DNA of 38,572 nucleotides from DATAFF01 sp036265615. GTDB taxonomy: Bacteria > Pseudomonadota > Alphaproteobacteria > Rhizobiales > Aestuariivirgaceae. A model generated the notes under the pieces. That model was not told the DNA's origin and ran no database searches. It saw only the letters and a list, made by a program, of their open reading frames with translations. This document shows positions 16,703-26,423 of this stretch, in pieces. A program made the position numbers and the translations under genes. The stretch is from NCBI GenBank assembly GCA_036265615.1, contig DATAOT010000102.1:1-38572 (forward strand), written 5' to 3'. Position 1 is the first letter of the stretch, and each line of letters starts with the position of its first letter.

Positions 16703-17887
16703 TCAGTCAAGCAAGTGTCGCGCCAACTCCTGGGCCACGGCACGACCGTAACGATCGGCCGCCCAGACGTCGTCGAGGCTCGACAGCGGCGCCACCGCCC
16801 CGTCGCGCTCGGCACGCGCCAAAGTGCGCCCGACGAGCTCGGTGATGGCGAGAAATCGCAATTCCTCGGCGAGGAAGGCCGCGACTGCCACCTCGTTTGC
16901 TGCATTTAGGATGGTTGCGGCACTTCCGCCACAACGAAGTGCGTGGCGTGCCAGGTTGACCGAAGGGAATCGCTCGGCGTCGAGCGTCTCGAAGGTCAAT
17001 GTGCCGACCTGGGCCAGGTCCAGGGCCTTGACCGGGGCAGCGATTCGCCGCGGCCAGGCCAGCGCATAGGCAATGGGCGTCCGCATGTCGGGGACCCCGA
17101 GCTGGGCGATCACCGACCCGTCTCGATAGGAAACAAAGCTGTGGACGATGGACTGCGGATGGATCACCACCGCGAGCTGCTCGAGCTCGACCGGGAACAA
17201 ATGGAATGCCTCGATCAGCTCGAGACCCTTGTTCATGAGCGTCGCCGAGTCGATGGTCACCTTGCGTCCCATGGACCAGTTGGGATGCTTCAGCGCATCG
17301 GCAGGGGTGGCCCGGGCCAGCTCGTCGCGCGAGCGGGTGCGAAAGGGTCCGCCCGAGGCGGTGAGCGTGATGCGCTCGAGATGATCGAGATTTTCCGGCT
17401 CGAGGCATTGGAAAATGGCGCTGTGCTCGCTGTCGACGGGCAGGATGCGCGCCCCGGCGGTCTCGGCGGTGCGGGTGAACACCTCACCACCCGAGACCAA
17501 GCATTCCTTGTTGGCAAGCGCGATGGTGGCGCCCTGCCTCGCGGCGGCAAGCGTGGGCTCGAGCCCATCGGCCCCGACGATCGCGGCCATCACGATATCG
17601 GCCGGGCGCTGTGCTGCCTCGACAACCGCCTGCGGCCCGGCGGCGCATTCGGTGCCGGTGCCGGCCAGCATCCCTTTGAGGTCGCCATAAAGCGCCGGGT
17701 CGGCGGTGACGGCCAGGCGGGCCCGGCAGCCTTGCGCGGCCTTGGCGAGGGCGGCGAGGTTGTGGTTGGCGACCAGCGCCTCGACCTCGAAAGCACCGGG
17801 ATGGCGCGCCAGGACATCAAGCGTCGAGGTGCCGATCGAACCGGTGGCGCCAAGGATGGTGAGGCGGCGCGGCGGATGCGTGCTCAT
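16703..17887 (-). CDS. dxr: 1-deoxy-D-xylulose-5-phosphate reductoisomerase
   Basis: Dxr converts DXP to methylerythritol phosphate with NADPH, the committed step of the MEP isoprenoid pathway. The 394-residue product starts with the NADPH-binding loop ILGATGSIGTSTLDVL, has ALANKECLVSGG, the metal-binding PVDSEHSAIFQCL, and the substrate loop GRKVTIDSATLMNKGLELIEA in two conserved parts. Length is normal. It sits between cdsA (7-base gap) and rseP (28-base gap), so it feeds the undecaprenyl diphosphate synthase encoded two genes upstream. Confidence 0.97.
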   Translation of the reverse strand: MSTHPPRRLTILGATGSIGTSTLDVLARHPGAFEVEALVANHNLAALAKAAQGCRARLAVTADPALYGDLKGMLAGTGTECAAGPQAVVEAAQRPADIVMAAIVGADGLEPTLAAARQGATIALANKECLVSGGEVFTRTAETAGARILPVDSEHSAIFQCLEPENLDHLERITLTASGGPFRTRSRDELARATPADALKHPNWSMGRKVTIDSATLMNKGLELIEAFHLFPVELEQLAVVIHPQSIVHSFVSYRDGSVIAQLGVPDMRTPIAYALAWPRRIAAPVKALDLAQVGTLTFETLDAERFPSVNLARHALRCGGSAATILNAANEVAVAAFLAEELRFLAITELVGRTLARAERDGAVAPLSSLDDVWAADRYGRAVAQELARHLLD

Positions 17888-17894
17888 GGCCTGT

Positions 17895-18746
17895 CTACCA
17901 TATCAGAAGCCCGGCCGCCGGCTGGTCAAAACCGCCCCGCCAGGCGCCGAGCAATGCGGCGATCGAGACCGCGGCAATGAGCCCGTCGACGCGGTCGAGC
18001 ACCCCGCCATGCCCGGGGATGAGGCTGCCGGTATCCTTGATGTCGCAGGCCCGCTTGGCGGCGGATTCGAAAAGGTCTCCCGCCTGCTCGCTCACCGCCA
18101 GGAGGACACTCAACAAGGCCATGGGGAGCCACGCCAGGCCGGACAGGACCGCCACCACAAGCCCGGCAAGGGTCGCGGCAAGCACCGCTCCGCCGAGGCC
18201 GGCCCAGGTCTTGTTCGGCGAAACCGAGGGCGCCAGGCGTGGCCCGCCCAATGCCCGGCCGGCGAAATAGGCAGCGGAATCGGCTGCCCAGACGACGGCG
18301 AAGATGAAGACGATGGCGGTCAGCCCGAGGCCTTCGTCGGCGCGCAGGACCACCAAGGAAAGCGGCGGGAGGGACACATAGGGAATGCCGAGGATCCGCC
18401 AGACGCTCAGCTGATCGCCGGACGACCACAGGCGCCCCAGGCTCACCGCCCAGAACAGGCAGACCAGCGCCAGCGCGAAGTCAGGACCAAGCCGCAGCGA
18501 CACCGGCGCGGCCAAGACGGCGCTTGCGGCATGAATCAGGATCTGGCCGCGGTCGTCGCGGAACACCATGCGACACCATTCGAGCGCCATGACCAGGCCG
18601 AGCAGCATGGCGGCGAATTCGAACCAGACGCCGCCGAGCCAGGCGACGAGCAGGCTCACCGGCGCCAGCACGGCTGCGGCGAGGCTGCGCAATCTGAGAT
18701 CGCGCCAGCGGGCCATGATGTCGTTGCCTGCCAATGGCTCCGCCAT
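17895..18746 (-). CDS. cdsA: Phosphatidate cytidylyltransferase
   Basis: CdsA makes CDP-diacylglycerol, the precursor of all membrane phospholipids. I place the start at ATG 18746, eight bases after the uppS stop, giving 283 residues; the open frame continues upstream through uppS in another frame but without family similarity. About eight hydrophobic helices are visible. The CDP-alcohol signature reads SAAKRACDIKDTGSLIPGHG, followed by GVLDRVD, matching the conserved KR-x-KD-x-P-HGG-x-DR pattern. It belongs to the uppS-cdsA-dxr-rseP run. Confidence 0.94.
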   Translation of the reverse strand: MAEPLAGNDIMARWRDLRLRSLAAAVLAPVSLLVAWLGGVWFEFAAMLLGLVMALEWCRMVFRDDRGQILIHAASAVLAAPVSLRLGPDFALALVCLFWAVSLGRLWSSGDQLSVWRILGIPYVSLPPLSLVVLRADEGLGLTAIVFIFAVVWAADSAAYFAGRALGGPRLAPSVSPNKTWAGLGGAVLAATLAGLVVAVLSGLAWLPMALLSVLLAVSEQAGDLFESAAKRACDIKDTGSLIPGHGGVLDRVDGLIAAVSIAALLGAWRGGFDQPAAGLLIW

Positions 18747-18754
18747 CGGATCTG

Positions 18755-19489
18755 CTACAAAGCCTGGGCGGTGATCCCGCCGAAGCGCCGCTCGCGCTGG
18801 TGGAAGGCGCCAATGGCGCGGGCAAAGACCTCGCGGTTGAAATCGGGCCAGTGCTCCTCGACGAACACGAATTCGGTATAGGCAAGCTGCCACAGCAGAA
18901 AATTCGACAGTCGCTGCTCGCCGCTCGTTCGAATCAGCAGGTCGGGATCGGGTATGTCGGGAAGGTAGAGCGCCGCCGCCAGGTGCTCGGGTCCGATCGA
19001 ATCGGGAGCAAGCCGGCCGGCGGCCACCTCGGTCGCGACCAGGCGGGCGGCGCGCACGATCTCCTGACGGCTGCCATAGTTGAAGGCGACGATGAGGGCG
19101 AGGCCGGTGTTGCCGGCAGTCAGGCTCTCGCATTCGTCGATCATCTGGACGATGTCGTCGGCAAGGCCGTCGCGTTCGCCAATGACCAGAATGCGGACAT
19201 TGGCGGCATGGAGTTCCGCCACGTCCTGGCGGATGAAGCGCCGCAGCAGCGTCAGCAGATAGCTCACCTCCTCGGGCGGGCGCGACCAGTTCTCGGCGCT
19301 GAAGCTGTAAAGCGTCAGATAGGAAATCTCGAACTCGATGGCGGCGCGGACAGCACGGCGCACCGCCTCGACGCCCTGGCGGTGACCGGCGGAGCGGGGA
19401 AGCGACCGTTGATGCGCCCAACGGCCATTGCCATCCATGATGATAGCCACATGGCGGGGTGCTCCCCGTGGCATCGGATCGATTTTCAT
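18755..19489 (-). CDS. uppS: Isoprenyl transferase (undecaprenyl diphosphate synthase)
   Basis: UppS builds the C55 lipid carrier for peptidoglycan and other envelope glycans from farnesyl and isopentenyl diphosphates. The 244-residue product has the cis-prenyltransferase signature HVAIIMDGNGRWA with catalytic Asp19, FSAENWSRP, and the C-terminal substrate block LLIRTSGEQRLSNFLLWQ. ATG 19489 has a GGAGGGT directly before it, unusually close; an ATG five codons later is a possible alternative. frr ends 31 bases upstream and cdsA begins 8 bases downstream. Confidence 0.96.
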   Translation of the reverse strand: MKIDPMPRGAPRHVAIIMDGNGRWAHQRSLPRSAGHRQGVEAVRRAVRAAIEFEISYLTLYSFSAENWSRPPEEVSYLLTLLRRFIRQDVAELHAANVRILVIGERDGLADDIVQMIDECESLTAGNTGLALIVAFNYGSRQEIVRAARLVATEVAAGRLAPDSIGPEHLAAALYLPDIPDPDLLIRTSGEQRLSNFLLWQLAYTEFVFVEEHWPDFNREVFARAIGAFHQRERRFGGITAQAL

Positions 19490-19520
19490 ACCCTCCGTCC
19501 CGCTCGACGCCGGACCGTGA

Positions 19521-20087
19521 TCACACCTGCATGATCTCGCTGTCCTTGTGCTGCAGCGCCTCGTCGATCTCCTTGATGATGGCGTCGGTCATCTTCTGGA
19601 CCTCATCATTCTTCTGATGATGCTCGTCCTCGCTGATGTGACCGTCGCGCTCGAGCCGCTTCAGCAGATCCATGCCGTCGCGCCGGACGTTGCGCACCGC
19701 CACCCGGGCCTTCTCGGCATATTGGTGGGCGACCTTGGTGAGCTCGCGGCGGCGCTCGGTCGAAAGCTCCGGGATCGGCACCCGGATCGTCTGGCCCTCG
19801 GTGATCGGGTTGAGCCCGAGCCCGGAATTGCGGATGGCCTTGTCGACCGCGCCGGCCAGGCCGCGGTCCCACACCTGGACCAGCAGCATGCGCGCTTCCG
19901 GCACCGAAATGGTGCCGACCTGGTTCAGCGGCATGGTCGAGCCATAAGCCTCGATGGTGATCGGCTCGAGCAGGCTGACCGAGGCGCGGCCGGTGCGCAG
20001 CCCGGCAAATTCATGTTTCAGGACGTCGACGGCGCCGTGCATCCGGCGCTTCAGCTCCTTGAGGTCGATCGAGGTGGGTTGTGCCAT
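19521..20087 (-). CDS. frr: Ribosome recycling factor
   Basis: Frr separates ribosomal subunits after termination together with EF-G. The 188-residue product has the family blocks EFAGLRTGRASVSLLEPI, QVGTISVPEARMLLVQ, and IRVPIPELSTERRREL, ending in the helical domain with KRLERDGHISEDEHHQ. It follows pyrH by 46 bases, the universal pyrH-frr arrangement, and precedes uppS. Confidence 0.97.
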   Translation of the reverse strand: MAQPTSIDLKELKRRMHGAVDVLKHEFAGLRTGRASVSLLEPITIEAYGSTMPLNQVGTISVPEARMLLVQVWDRGLAGAVDKAIRNSGLGLNPITEGQTIRVPIPELSTERRRELTKVAHQYAEKARVAVRNVRRDGMDLLKRLERDGHISEDEHHQKNDEVQKMTDAIIKEIDEALQHKDSEIMQV

Positions 20088-20133
20088 GACGTGAACTCCC
20101 TGAGCCGCCCCTCGCCAGGACCGCGGCGCAGCA

Positions 20134-20850
20134 TCAATCCCTGACGATCGTGAAGCGCCCTCGGCCCTCGAGGACTTCCGGCAAAGCGCCTTCCGCGCGG
20201 ATGGAAAACACGATTACCGGAATACGATTGTCGCGCGCAAGGGCGATTGCCGCGGTATCCATCACCTTGAGATTGCGCGCCAGCACCTCCTGATAGGTAA
20301 GGCTGTCAAAACGCTCGGCATCCGGCGTCGCCTTGGGGTCGGCGGCGTAAATGCCATCGACGCTCGTTCCCTTGAGCATGGCGTCGCAGTTCATCTCGAC
20401 GGCACGCAGCGCGGCTGCGGTGTCGGTGGTAAAAAACGGGTTGCCGGTGCCGGCGGCGAACAGCACCACACGGCGGTGGCGCAGATGGTCCAGGGCGGCA
20501 TCGCGCTGGAACGGCTCGCAAACGGTCGGCATCGGGATGGCCGACATGACCCTGGTGTCGAGGCCCTGGCCGTCGAGCGCCCCCTGCATGGCCAGCGCGT
20601 TCATCACGGTGGCGAGCATGCCCATGTAGTCGGCGCGCGCCCGGTCCAGCCCTGCGGCGGCGCCGGAGACGCCGCGGAAGATGTTGCCACCGCCTATCAC
20701 CAGGGCGATCTCGGCCCCGAGGTCGACCGCATCCTTGACCTCGCCGGCGATGCGGGAGGCCATGGACAGATCGATGCCGTAGCCCTGCGATCCCACAAGG
20801 ACCTCGCCCGACAGCTTGACCAGGACACGGGTGAAGCGAAGCTTGGACAT
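20134..20850 (-). CDS. pyrH: Uridylate kinase
   Basis: PyrH phosphorylates UMP to UDP in pyrimidine nucleotide synthesis. The 238-residue amino-acid-kinase-fold protein has VLVKLSGEVLVGSQGYGID (7-25), the glycine-rich ALVIGGGNIFRG, the UMP-binding AAGTGNPFFTTDTAAALRA, and VDGIYAADPKATPDAERF. Ordinarily rpsB and tsf lie immediately upstream; here the neighbour is leuD, which ends 16 bases before the pyrH start codon. Confidence 0.97.
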   Translation of the reverse strand: MSKLRFTRVLVKLSGEVLVGSQGYGIDLSMASRIAGEVKDAVDLGAEIALVIGGGNIFRGVSGAAAGLDRARADYMGMLATVMNALAMQGALDGQGLDTRVMSAIPMPTVCEPFQRDAALDHLRHRRVVLFAAGTGNPFFTTDTAAALRAVEMNCDAMLKGTSVDGIYAADPKATPDAERFDSLTYQEVLARNLKVMDTAAIALARDNRIPVIVFSIRAEGALPEVLEGRGRFTIVRD

Positions 20851-20866
20851 GGGCGTCTTTCCGCTT

Positions 20867-21472
20867 TCAGAGCCAGGGGCGGCTTTCGGCCTTATCCTTC
20901 TCGAACCGATCGATCGCCTCGGCCTTTTCGAGCGTCAGCCCGATATCATCCAGACCGTTGAGCAGGCAGTGCTTGCGAAAGGGATCGATCTCGAAGCGGA
21001 CAACGCCGCCGTCGGGGCCGCGAATCTCCTGATTCGGCAGGTCGATGGTGATCGTCGCATTGGCGCCGCGCTCGGCATCGTCGTGCAGCTTCTTCAGGTC
21101 CTCGGCGCTGACGGTGATCGGCAGGATGCCGTTCTTGAAGCAGTTGTTGTAGAAGATGTCTGCGAAGGACGTGGAGATGACGCAGCGGATGCCGAAGTCG
21201 AGCAGCGCCCAGGGCGCATGCTCGCGGGACGAGCCGCAGCCGAAATTGTCGCCTGCGATCAGGATCTTCGCCTCGCGATAGGCCGGCTGGTTCAGGACGA
21301 AGCCGGGGATCTCCTCGCCGCTGCGGTCATAACGCATCTCGTCGAACAGTGCCGAGCCGAGGCCGGTCCGCTTGATGGTCTTCAGGAACTGCTTCGGGAT
21401 GATCATGTCGGTATCGACGTTGACCAGCGGCAGGGGTGCCGCGACGCCGGTCAGAACGGTGAACCTCTCCAT
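20867..21472 (-). CDS. leuD: 3-isopropylmalate dehydratase small subunit
   Basis: LeuD is the swivelling small subunit that, with LeuC, isomerises 2- to 3-isopropylmalate in leucine synthesis. The 201-residue product begins with FTVLTGVAAPLPLVNVDTDM and carries KILIAGDNFGCGSSREHAPW, the conserved substrate loop, and RCVISTSFADIFYNNCFKNG. Length is normal. An AAGGAAAGG ribosome binding site precedes ATG 21472. leuC and leuB are not in the window. Its position as first gene of the pyrH-frr-uppS run is unusual and may put the run under a leuD promoter in 21473-21540. Confidence 0.95.
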   Translation of the reverse strand: MERFTVLTGVAAPLPLVNVDTDMIIPKQFLKTIKRTGLGSALFDEMRYDRSGEEIPGFVLNQPAYREAKILIAGDNFGCGSSREHAPWALLDFGIRCVISTSFADIFYNNCFKNGILPITVSAEDLKKLHDDAERGANATITIDLPNQEIRGPDGGVVRFEIDPFRKHCLLNGLDDIGLTLEKAEAIDRFEKDKAESRPWL

Positions 21473-21543
21473 TGCGCGAACCTTTCCTTCCGGCCTGGGA
21501 ACGGGACCTGTTTCCGGCTTTCCGGCGGCGGGGTCAAGTAGGG

Positions 21544-21617
<74 letters not shown>

Positions 21618-21697
21618 CCTGTCCCAAACATGAACGCCAGATGAACGAGACGGTCATAACCGGTTCACCGCCGGGCGAATAGGGTCAGGACAACTCA

Positions 21698-21739
21698 GGT
21701 GGCACGGTTTTAAGGGAGCTCTCTGCCACCGCCTTTTTT
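21698..21739 (+). terminator. Terminator-like hairpin with T-tract inside the candidate RNA
   Basis: GGTGGCA (21698-21704) pairs with TGCCACC (21724-21730), followed by GCC and a run of six T (21734-21739). The 19-base loop is long for a simple terminator, so this could be an attenuator switching with the longer-range stem 21673-21681/21785-21793. Confidence 0.45.
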
Positions 21740-21801
21740 GCAGGCCAGTCGACCGGGACCATCCCCTGCCCCGACCCCGCCCCGGTCCTGACCTCGCTCT
21801 G

Positions 21802-21841
21802 CAGCCTCGCCGGACACCCCTCCCGGCGAGGCTGTTTCATT
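21802..21841 (+). terminator. Strong Rho-independent terminator-like hairpin
   Basis: CAGCCTCGCCGG (21802-21813) and CCGGCGAGGCTG (21823-21834) form a perfect 12-bp stem with a 9-base loop. TTTCATT follows on the plus strand; the minus-strand side has no T-tract. It therefore implies a plus-strand transcript ending here. Confidence 0.65.
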
Positions 21842-21851
21842 AGAAATAAAG

Positions 21852-21902
21852 GCAATAGGCAATAGGCAGTGATCGGTGCCCTTGCCTACTGCCTACTGCC
21901 TA
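21852..21902. repeat. Heptamer-repeat hairpin at the acyP stop codon
   Basis: The left arm from 21852 holds GCAATAG, GCAATAG and a degenerate third unit. The right arm holds CTACTGC at 21886-21892 and 21893-21899, then CTA at 21900-21902. That CTA is the acyP stop codon (TAG) on the minus strand. As in the copy at 21544, the two arms differ so that minus-strand RNA pairs through G-U. Confidence 0.8.
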
Positions 21903-22172
21903 GGCGGTGGGCTCGATGGTGAAGGCCTCGAACGCACCGCTCTCCTCGACAATCTCGACCGCCGTCACGGCGGCGTCGCGCGGGCCCTGGCGACAGAGAG
22001 CGATCATGCGCTCGACGTCGGCTTCGGGTCCGGAAATCACCGCCTCGACGGCACCGTCGCGGCGGTTGCGCACCCAGCCGGTCAGCTGCAGCTCCTCGGC
22101 ACGATCGGCAGCCCAGTAGCGATAGCCGACGCCCTGGACACGGCCTTCGATGCGCAGGTGAACGGTGCGCAT
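21900..22172 (-). CDS. acyP: Acylphosphatase
   Basis: This small enzyme hydrolyses acyl phosphates. ATG 22172 overlaps the TGA of the upstream lipoprotein gene by one base (TGATG) and gives 90 residues, the family size; a longer frame upstream runs through that gene without similarity. The active site is intact: GRVQGVGYRYW with catalytic Arg18, and GWVRNRRDGAVEAV with catalytic Asn36. It is last in the pccA run, so it is probably translated by coupling. Its TAG stop is formed by the repeat that follows. The physiological substrate is not known for most bacterial family members. Confidence 0.93.
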   Translation of the reverse strand: MRTVHLRIEGRVQGVGYRYWAADRAEELQLTGWVRNRRDGAVEAVISGPEADVERMIALCRQGPRDAAVTAVEIVEESGAFEAFTIEPTA

Positions 22173-22818
22173 CAACCCGCCCGCTTGACGAGGCGGCGCT
22201 TCAAGGCCGGGGCCTGCAATGGATGGACCTCGGAAACCGCCGCCTTGGCCGATTTCATGTCGTCCTGGACGTCGAGCACCACCCGCTTGACCTCCTGGGT
22301 GGCCGTCTTGCCGTCCTTCTTGACCTTGCGCTTGCGGGTTTCCTCGCGCAGCAGAAGCTTGCCGATATAGACGACATCGCCCGGGTCGAGCGAGAGCTCG
22401 ACGGCGAGCGGGCGGACATCGTTGCCCTGCTCGGCAAGGAGATCGTTGCCACCGGCCACGGCCTTGACCAGCGCGTAATGGCCAGGTTTGAGCGTCTTCA
22501 CCTCGACCCGGTCCGGCATCAGGGAGGCAGTGAAGCGCTCTTGGCTGCCTTTTCTTTGCCAGACGGTTTCGACGGCGGTGGCGGACTTCGCCGTTCCGAA
22601 GCCGCCGCTCATGGCGAGTATGGCATGAACCGTCGGCTGGAACAGTTCCTCCGAGACGGTTGGTTGAGGCGGGGCCGGCGGCACATTGTCGACGGGCGCG
22701 GCGCGCGACAGAAGATCGAGGCCCGAGGAGGTCTGGCAGGCGGCAAGAAGCAGGGCAAGCGCCAGCACCGGCCAGCGCCACGCCCCGCGAAGTCTGTCCT
22801 TGGCCGCGCCCGCCATGG

Positions 22819-22822
<4 letters not shown>
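22172..22822 (-). CDS. Putative lipoprotein of unknown function
   Basis: I do not recognise the family with confidence. The N-terminus has a basic segment, a hydrophobic run and a lipobox LLLAAC followed by QTS, so it is probably lipidated at Cys29 (Cys27 if ATG 22816 is the start). The likely mature part has two blocks: VEVKTLKPGHYALVKAVAGG and LSLDPGDVVYIGKLLL, a beta-rich pattern seen in small envelope lipoproteins. The C-terminus is Lys/Arg-rich (RKRKVKKDGK). GTG 22822 overlaps the pccA stop by four bases (GTGA); ATG 22816 is the alternative. The overlap on both sides places it within one operon with pccA and acyP, but a link to propionate metabolism would be a guess. Confidence 0.75.
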
Positions 22823-24828
<2,006 letters not shown>

Positions 24829-24831
24829 CGC

Positions 24832-25101
24832 TCAGGGCTGGAATTTCATGAACGGCACATCGTCGAGCGTGAGCCCCGAGCGGGTGATGAGCCACCAGAC
24901 GAACAGGAAGATGATGCCGGAAACGGCCGTGGTGACGGCAAATTTGACGCCGAGCCGGGGATTTACGGGTGCGGCATCGGAGTGGCCGGGCTCGACCTTA
25001 AGACCGCTCTCATGCGGGCTGCGGACGCCCCAGGGCAGCACGGCGAAGAGCGTGACCCACCAGATGATGAAATAGATTGCGAGCGCGGTCACGAGGCTCA
25101 T
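24832..25101 (-). CDS. DUF1467-family small membrane protein
   Basis: The product is 89 residues with two transmembrane helices: about 4-24 (TALAIYFIIWWVTLFAVLP) and about 58-76 (ending FLFVWWLI). Between them is a polar segment with GVRSPHE, typical of the alphaproteobacterial DUF1467 family, usually encoded beside mce. ATG 25101 is eight bases after the mce stop; an earlier in-frame start would overlap mce. The function is not known. Conservation of the mce-DUF1467 pair suggests a shared transcript rather than a proven shared job. Confidence 0.85.
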   Translation of the reverse strand: MSLVTALAIYFIIWWVTLFAVLPWGVRSPHESGLKVEPGHSDAAPVNPRLGVKFAVTTAVSGIIFLFVWWLITRSGLTLDDVPFMKFQP

Positions 25102-25108
25102 CCGGGGC

Positions 25109-25513
25109 TCAGGCCTCCTCAAGCTCGATCAGGGTGCCGGCGAAGTCCTTCGGATGGAGGAACAGCACCGGCCTGCCATGGGCGCCGATCTTCGGCTCGC
25201 CGCTGCCGAGGACGCGGGCACCGGCCGCCGTCAGGCGATCGCGGGCGGCCCGGATGTCGTCGACCTCGTAGCAGAGGTGATGAATGCCGCCCGCGGGGTT
25301 GCGCTCGAGAAAGGCCTTGACCGGCGAGTTGTCGCCAAGCGGCTCGAGCAGCTCGATCTTGGTGTTCGGCAGCTCGATGAAGACGACCGTGACGCCGTGC
25401 TCCGGCTCGGGCTTGGGCTGCGACACCGTGGCGCCGAGCATGTCGCGATAGATGGCGGTTCCGGCCGCGAGGTCGGGAACGACGATGGCGACATGGTTGA
25501 GGCGGCCGAGCAT
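25109..25513 (-). CDS. mce: Methylmalonyl-CoA epimerase
   Basis: Mce interconverts (S)- and (R)-methylmalonyl-CoA between propionyl-CoA carboxylase and methylmalonyl-CoA mutase. ATG 25513 with GGGAG six bases upstream gives 134 residues, the usual size. The vicinal-oxygen-chelate fold is clear: LNHVAIVVPDL with metal ligand His7, GGIHHLCYEVDDI with His79, and TLIELEEA with Glu130. Its neighbours recO (upstream) and DUF1467-pccA (downstream) put it in one minus-strand run; pairing with pccA supports a propionyl-CoA to succinyl-CoA route. Confidence 0.94.
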   Translation of the reverse strand: MLGRLNHVAIVVPDLAAGTAIYRDMLGATVSQPKPEPEHGVTVVFIELPNTKIELLEPLGDNSPVKAFLERNPAGGIHHLCYEVDDIRAARDRLTAAGARVLGSGEPKIGAHGRPVLFLHPKDFAGTLIELEEA

Positions 25514-25526
25514 GGCGTCTCCCATC

Positions 25527-26315
25527 CTATGACCCGGCATTGGGCAAGGGAACCTCGACTTCGCCTTCCCCCTCCCCCTCCCCCTCCGCCCGGGCCGCCG
25601 CCTCGACATGAGCGACGATGCGGCCGCGGCTTTCCGGCAGGTCGAGCCCGCGCGGCTGCAGCAGGAAGCGGTGGAGAAAGAAGCCGCTCAGCCGCAGACC
25701 GTCGCGGATGTCGGCGGCGGTCGGGCTTTCGCCGCGCAGGCCGCGGAGAAATTGCGGCAGCGGCAGCAGCCGGTCCCTCCAGGGCTCGCCGGCGGCGCGG
25801 CTGACGGCACGGCCGGTCTTGGGCGAGACATAGACGAGATCGTCGGTCGAGCCGGTGGCGGCGCAGCAGCTGAGGTCGAGGCCGTAGCCGAGCTCGTCGA
25901 TGAGGCCGAGCTCGAAGCGAACGAGAACCGCCGGCCAGATCGTCTCGTCGCCCAGCGCGTCGAGGGTCACGAGCAGCGCGTCATGGACGCGCGGATGCGG
26001 CTCGCGCTCGGGCAAGAGCTTGAGCAGCGCCATAAGCGACATGAGCCCGGCAAGGCGCAGCGGATCGTCGATCAGGGCCCCGGCCCTGAGCGCAACCGGC
26101 TCGAGGATGAAGCTGCCGAGATGGTCCTCGGTGCGGGCGCGCCAGCGGGCGAGCACGACGTTGCCGGGCTGGAGCACCGGGCGCATCGCGCGCGAGCGGC
26201 CGCCGCGCACGAGCCCCGACCAGCGGCCGCGGCGCTCCGACAGGATCTCGGCGATGGCCGAAGCCTCGCCATGGGTCCTGACATTGAGGACGATGCCCTG
26301 CTCGGTCCATTCCAT
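25527..26315 (-). CDS. recO: DNA repair protein RecO
   Basis: RecO loads RecA onto SSB-coated single-stranded DNA together with RecR. The 262-residue product has the N-terminal OB-fold (MEWTEQGIVLNVRTHGEASA, then LVRGGRSRAMRPVLQPGN) and the alpha-helical C-terminal region. The only clustered cysteines are at CCAATGS, so a zinc site as in some RecO proteins is not evident. The C-terminus has a Glu-Gly-rich run (EGEGEGEGEVEVPLPN). The usual era-recO order is kept, but a heptamer-repeat hairpin separates them. Confidence 0.92.
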   Translation of the reverse strand: MEWTEQGIVLNVRTHGEASAIAEILSERRGRWSGLVRGGRSRAMRPVLQPGNVVLARWRARTEDHLGSFILEPVALRAGALIDDPLRLAGLMSLMALLKLLPEREPHPRVHDALLVTLDALGDETIWPAVLVRFELGLIDELGYGLDLSCCAATGSTDDLVYVSPKTGRAVSRAAGEPWRDRLLPLPQFLRGLRGESPTAADIRDGLRLSGFFLHRFLLQPRGLDLPESRGRIVAHVEAAARAEGEGEGEGEVEVPLPNAGS

Positions 26316-26330
26316 CGGGTTTTATCCAAA

Positions 26331-26423
26331 ATAGGCAATAGGCAATAGGCAATAGGCAATAGGCAATAGACTGTGCTCTTCCCTACTGCCTATTGCTATT
26401 GCCTACTCCCTACTGCCTATCCC
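26331..26423. repeat. Heptamer-repeat hairpin between era and recO
   Basis: The left arm is five exact ATAGGCA units (26331-26365). The right arm (about 26382-26423) is a mixed series of CTACTGC, CTATTGC and CTACTCC units. It fills almost the whole 101-base gap between era and recO, both on the minus strand. The era TAG stop (26417-26419) is the first triplet of a TAGGCAGTAGG unit. Confidence 0.88.

Larger units (their letters stand above)
21629..21841 (+). ncRNA. Candidate structured plus-strand RNA or orphan leader
   Basis: This is the middle of a 427-base stretch (21473-21899) without a protein gene. GGTCAGGAC (21673-21681) and GTCCTGACC (21785-21793) are exact 9-bp complements that would close a domain. 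Inside are a 7-bp hairpin (21698-21704 with 21724-21730) followed by six T, and GCAGG (21740-21744) with CCTGC (21765-21769). A strong terminator-like hairpin follows at 21802-21834. A short open frame at 21641-21682 (MNETVITGSPPGE) could be a leader peptide. No plus-strand gene follows, since acyP is on the minus strand. AGGTGGCACGG slightly resembles the T-box core but does not match its consensus. I do not recognise an RNA family. Confidence 0.4.

Noticed and set aside
16675..16905. Longer rseP starting at 16905
   Set aside because: The extra 77 residues overlap dxr and are Ser/Arg-rich without similarity; ATG 16674 has a good ribosome binding site.
18747..19421. Longer cdsA starting at 19421
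   Set aside because: The extension lies across uppS in another frame and is Arg/Pro-rich; ATG 18746 is the natural start before the first membrane helix.
21680..21800. T-box riboswitch
   Set aside because: AGGTGGCACGG only loosely resembles the T-box core, there is no specifier stem that I can identify, and no aminoacyl-tRNA synthetase or amino acid gene follows on the plus strand.
26331..26423. Tandem repeats considered as a CRISPR array
   Set aside because: Units are 7 bases and contiguous, with no unique spacers of constant length and no cas genes.
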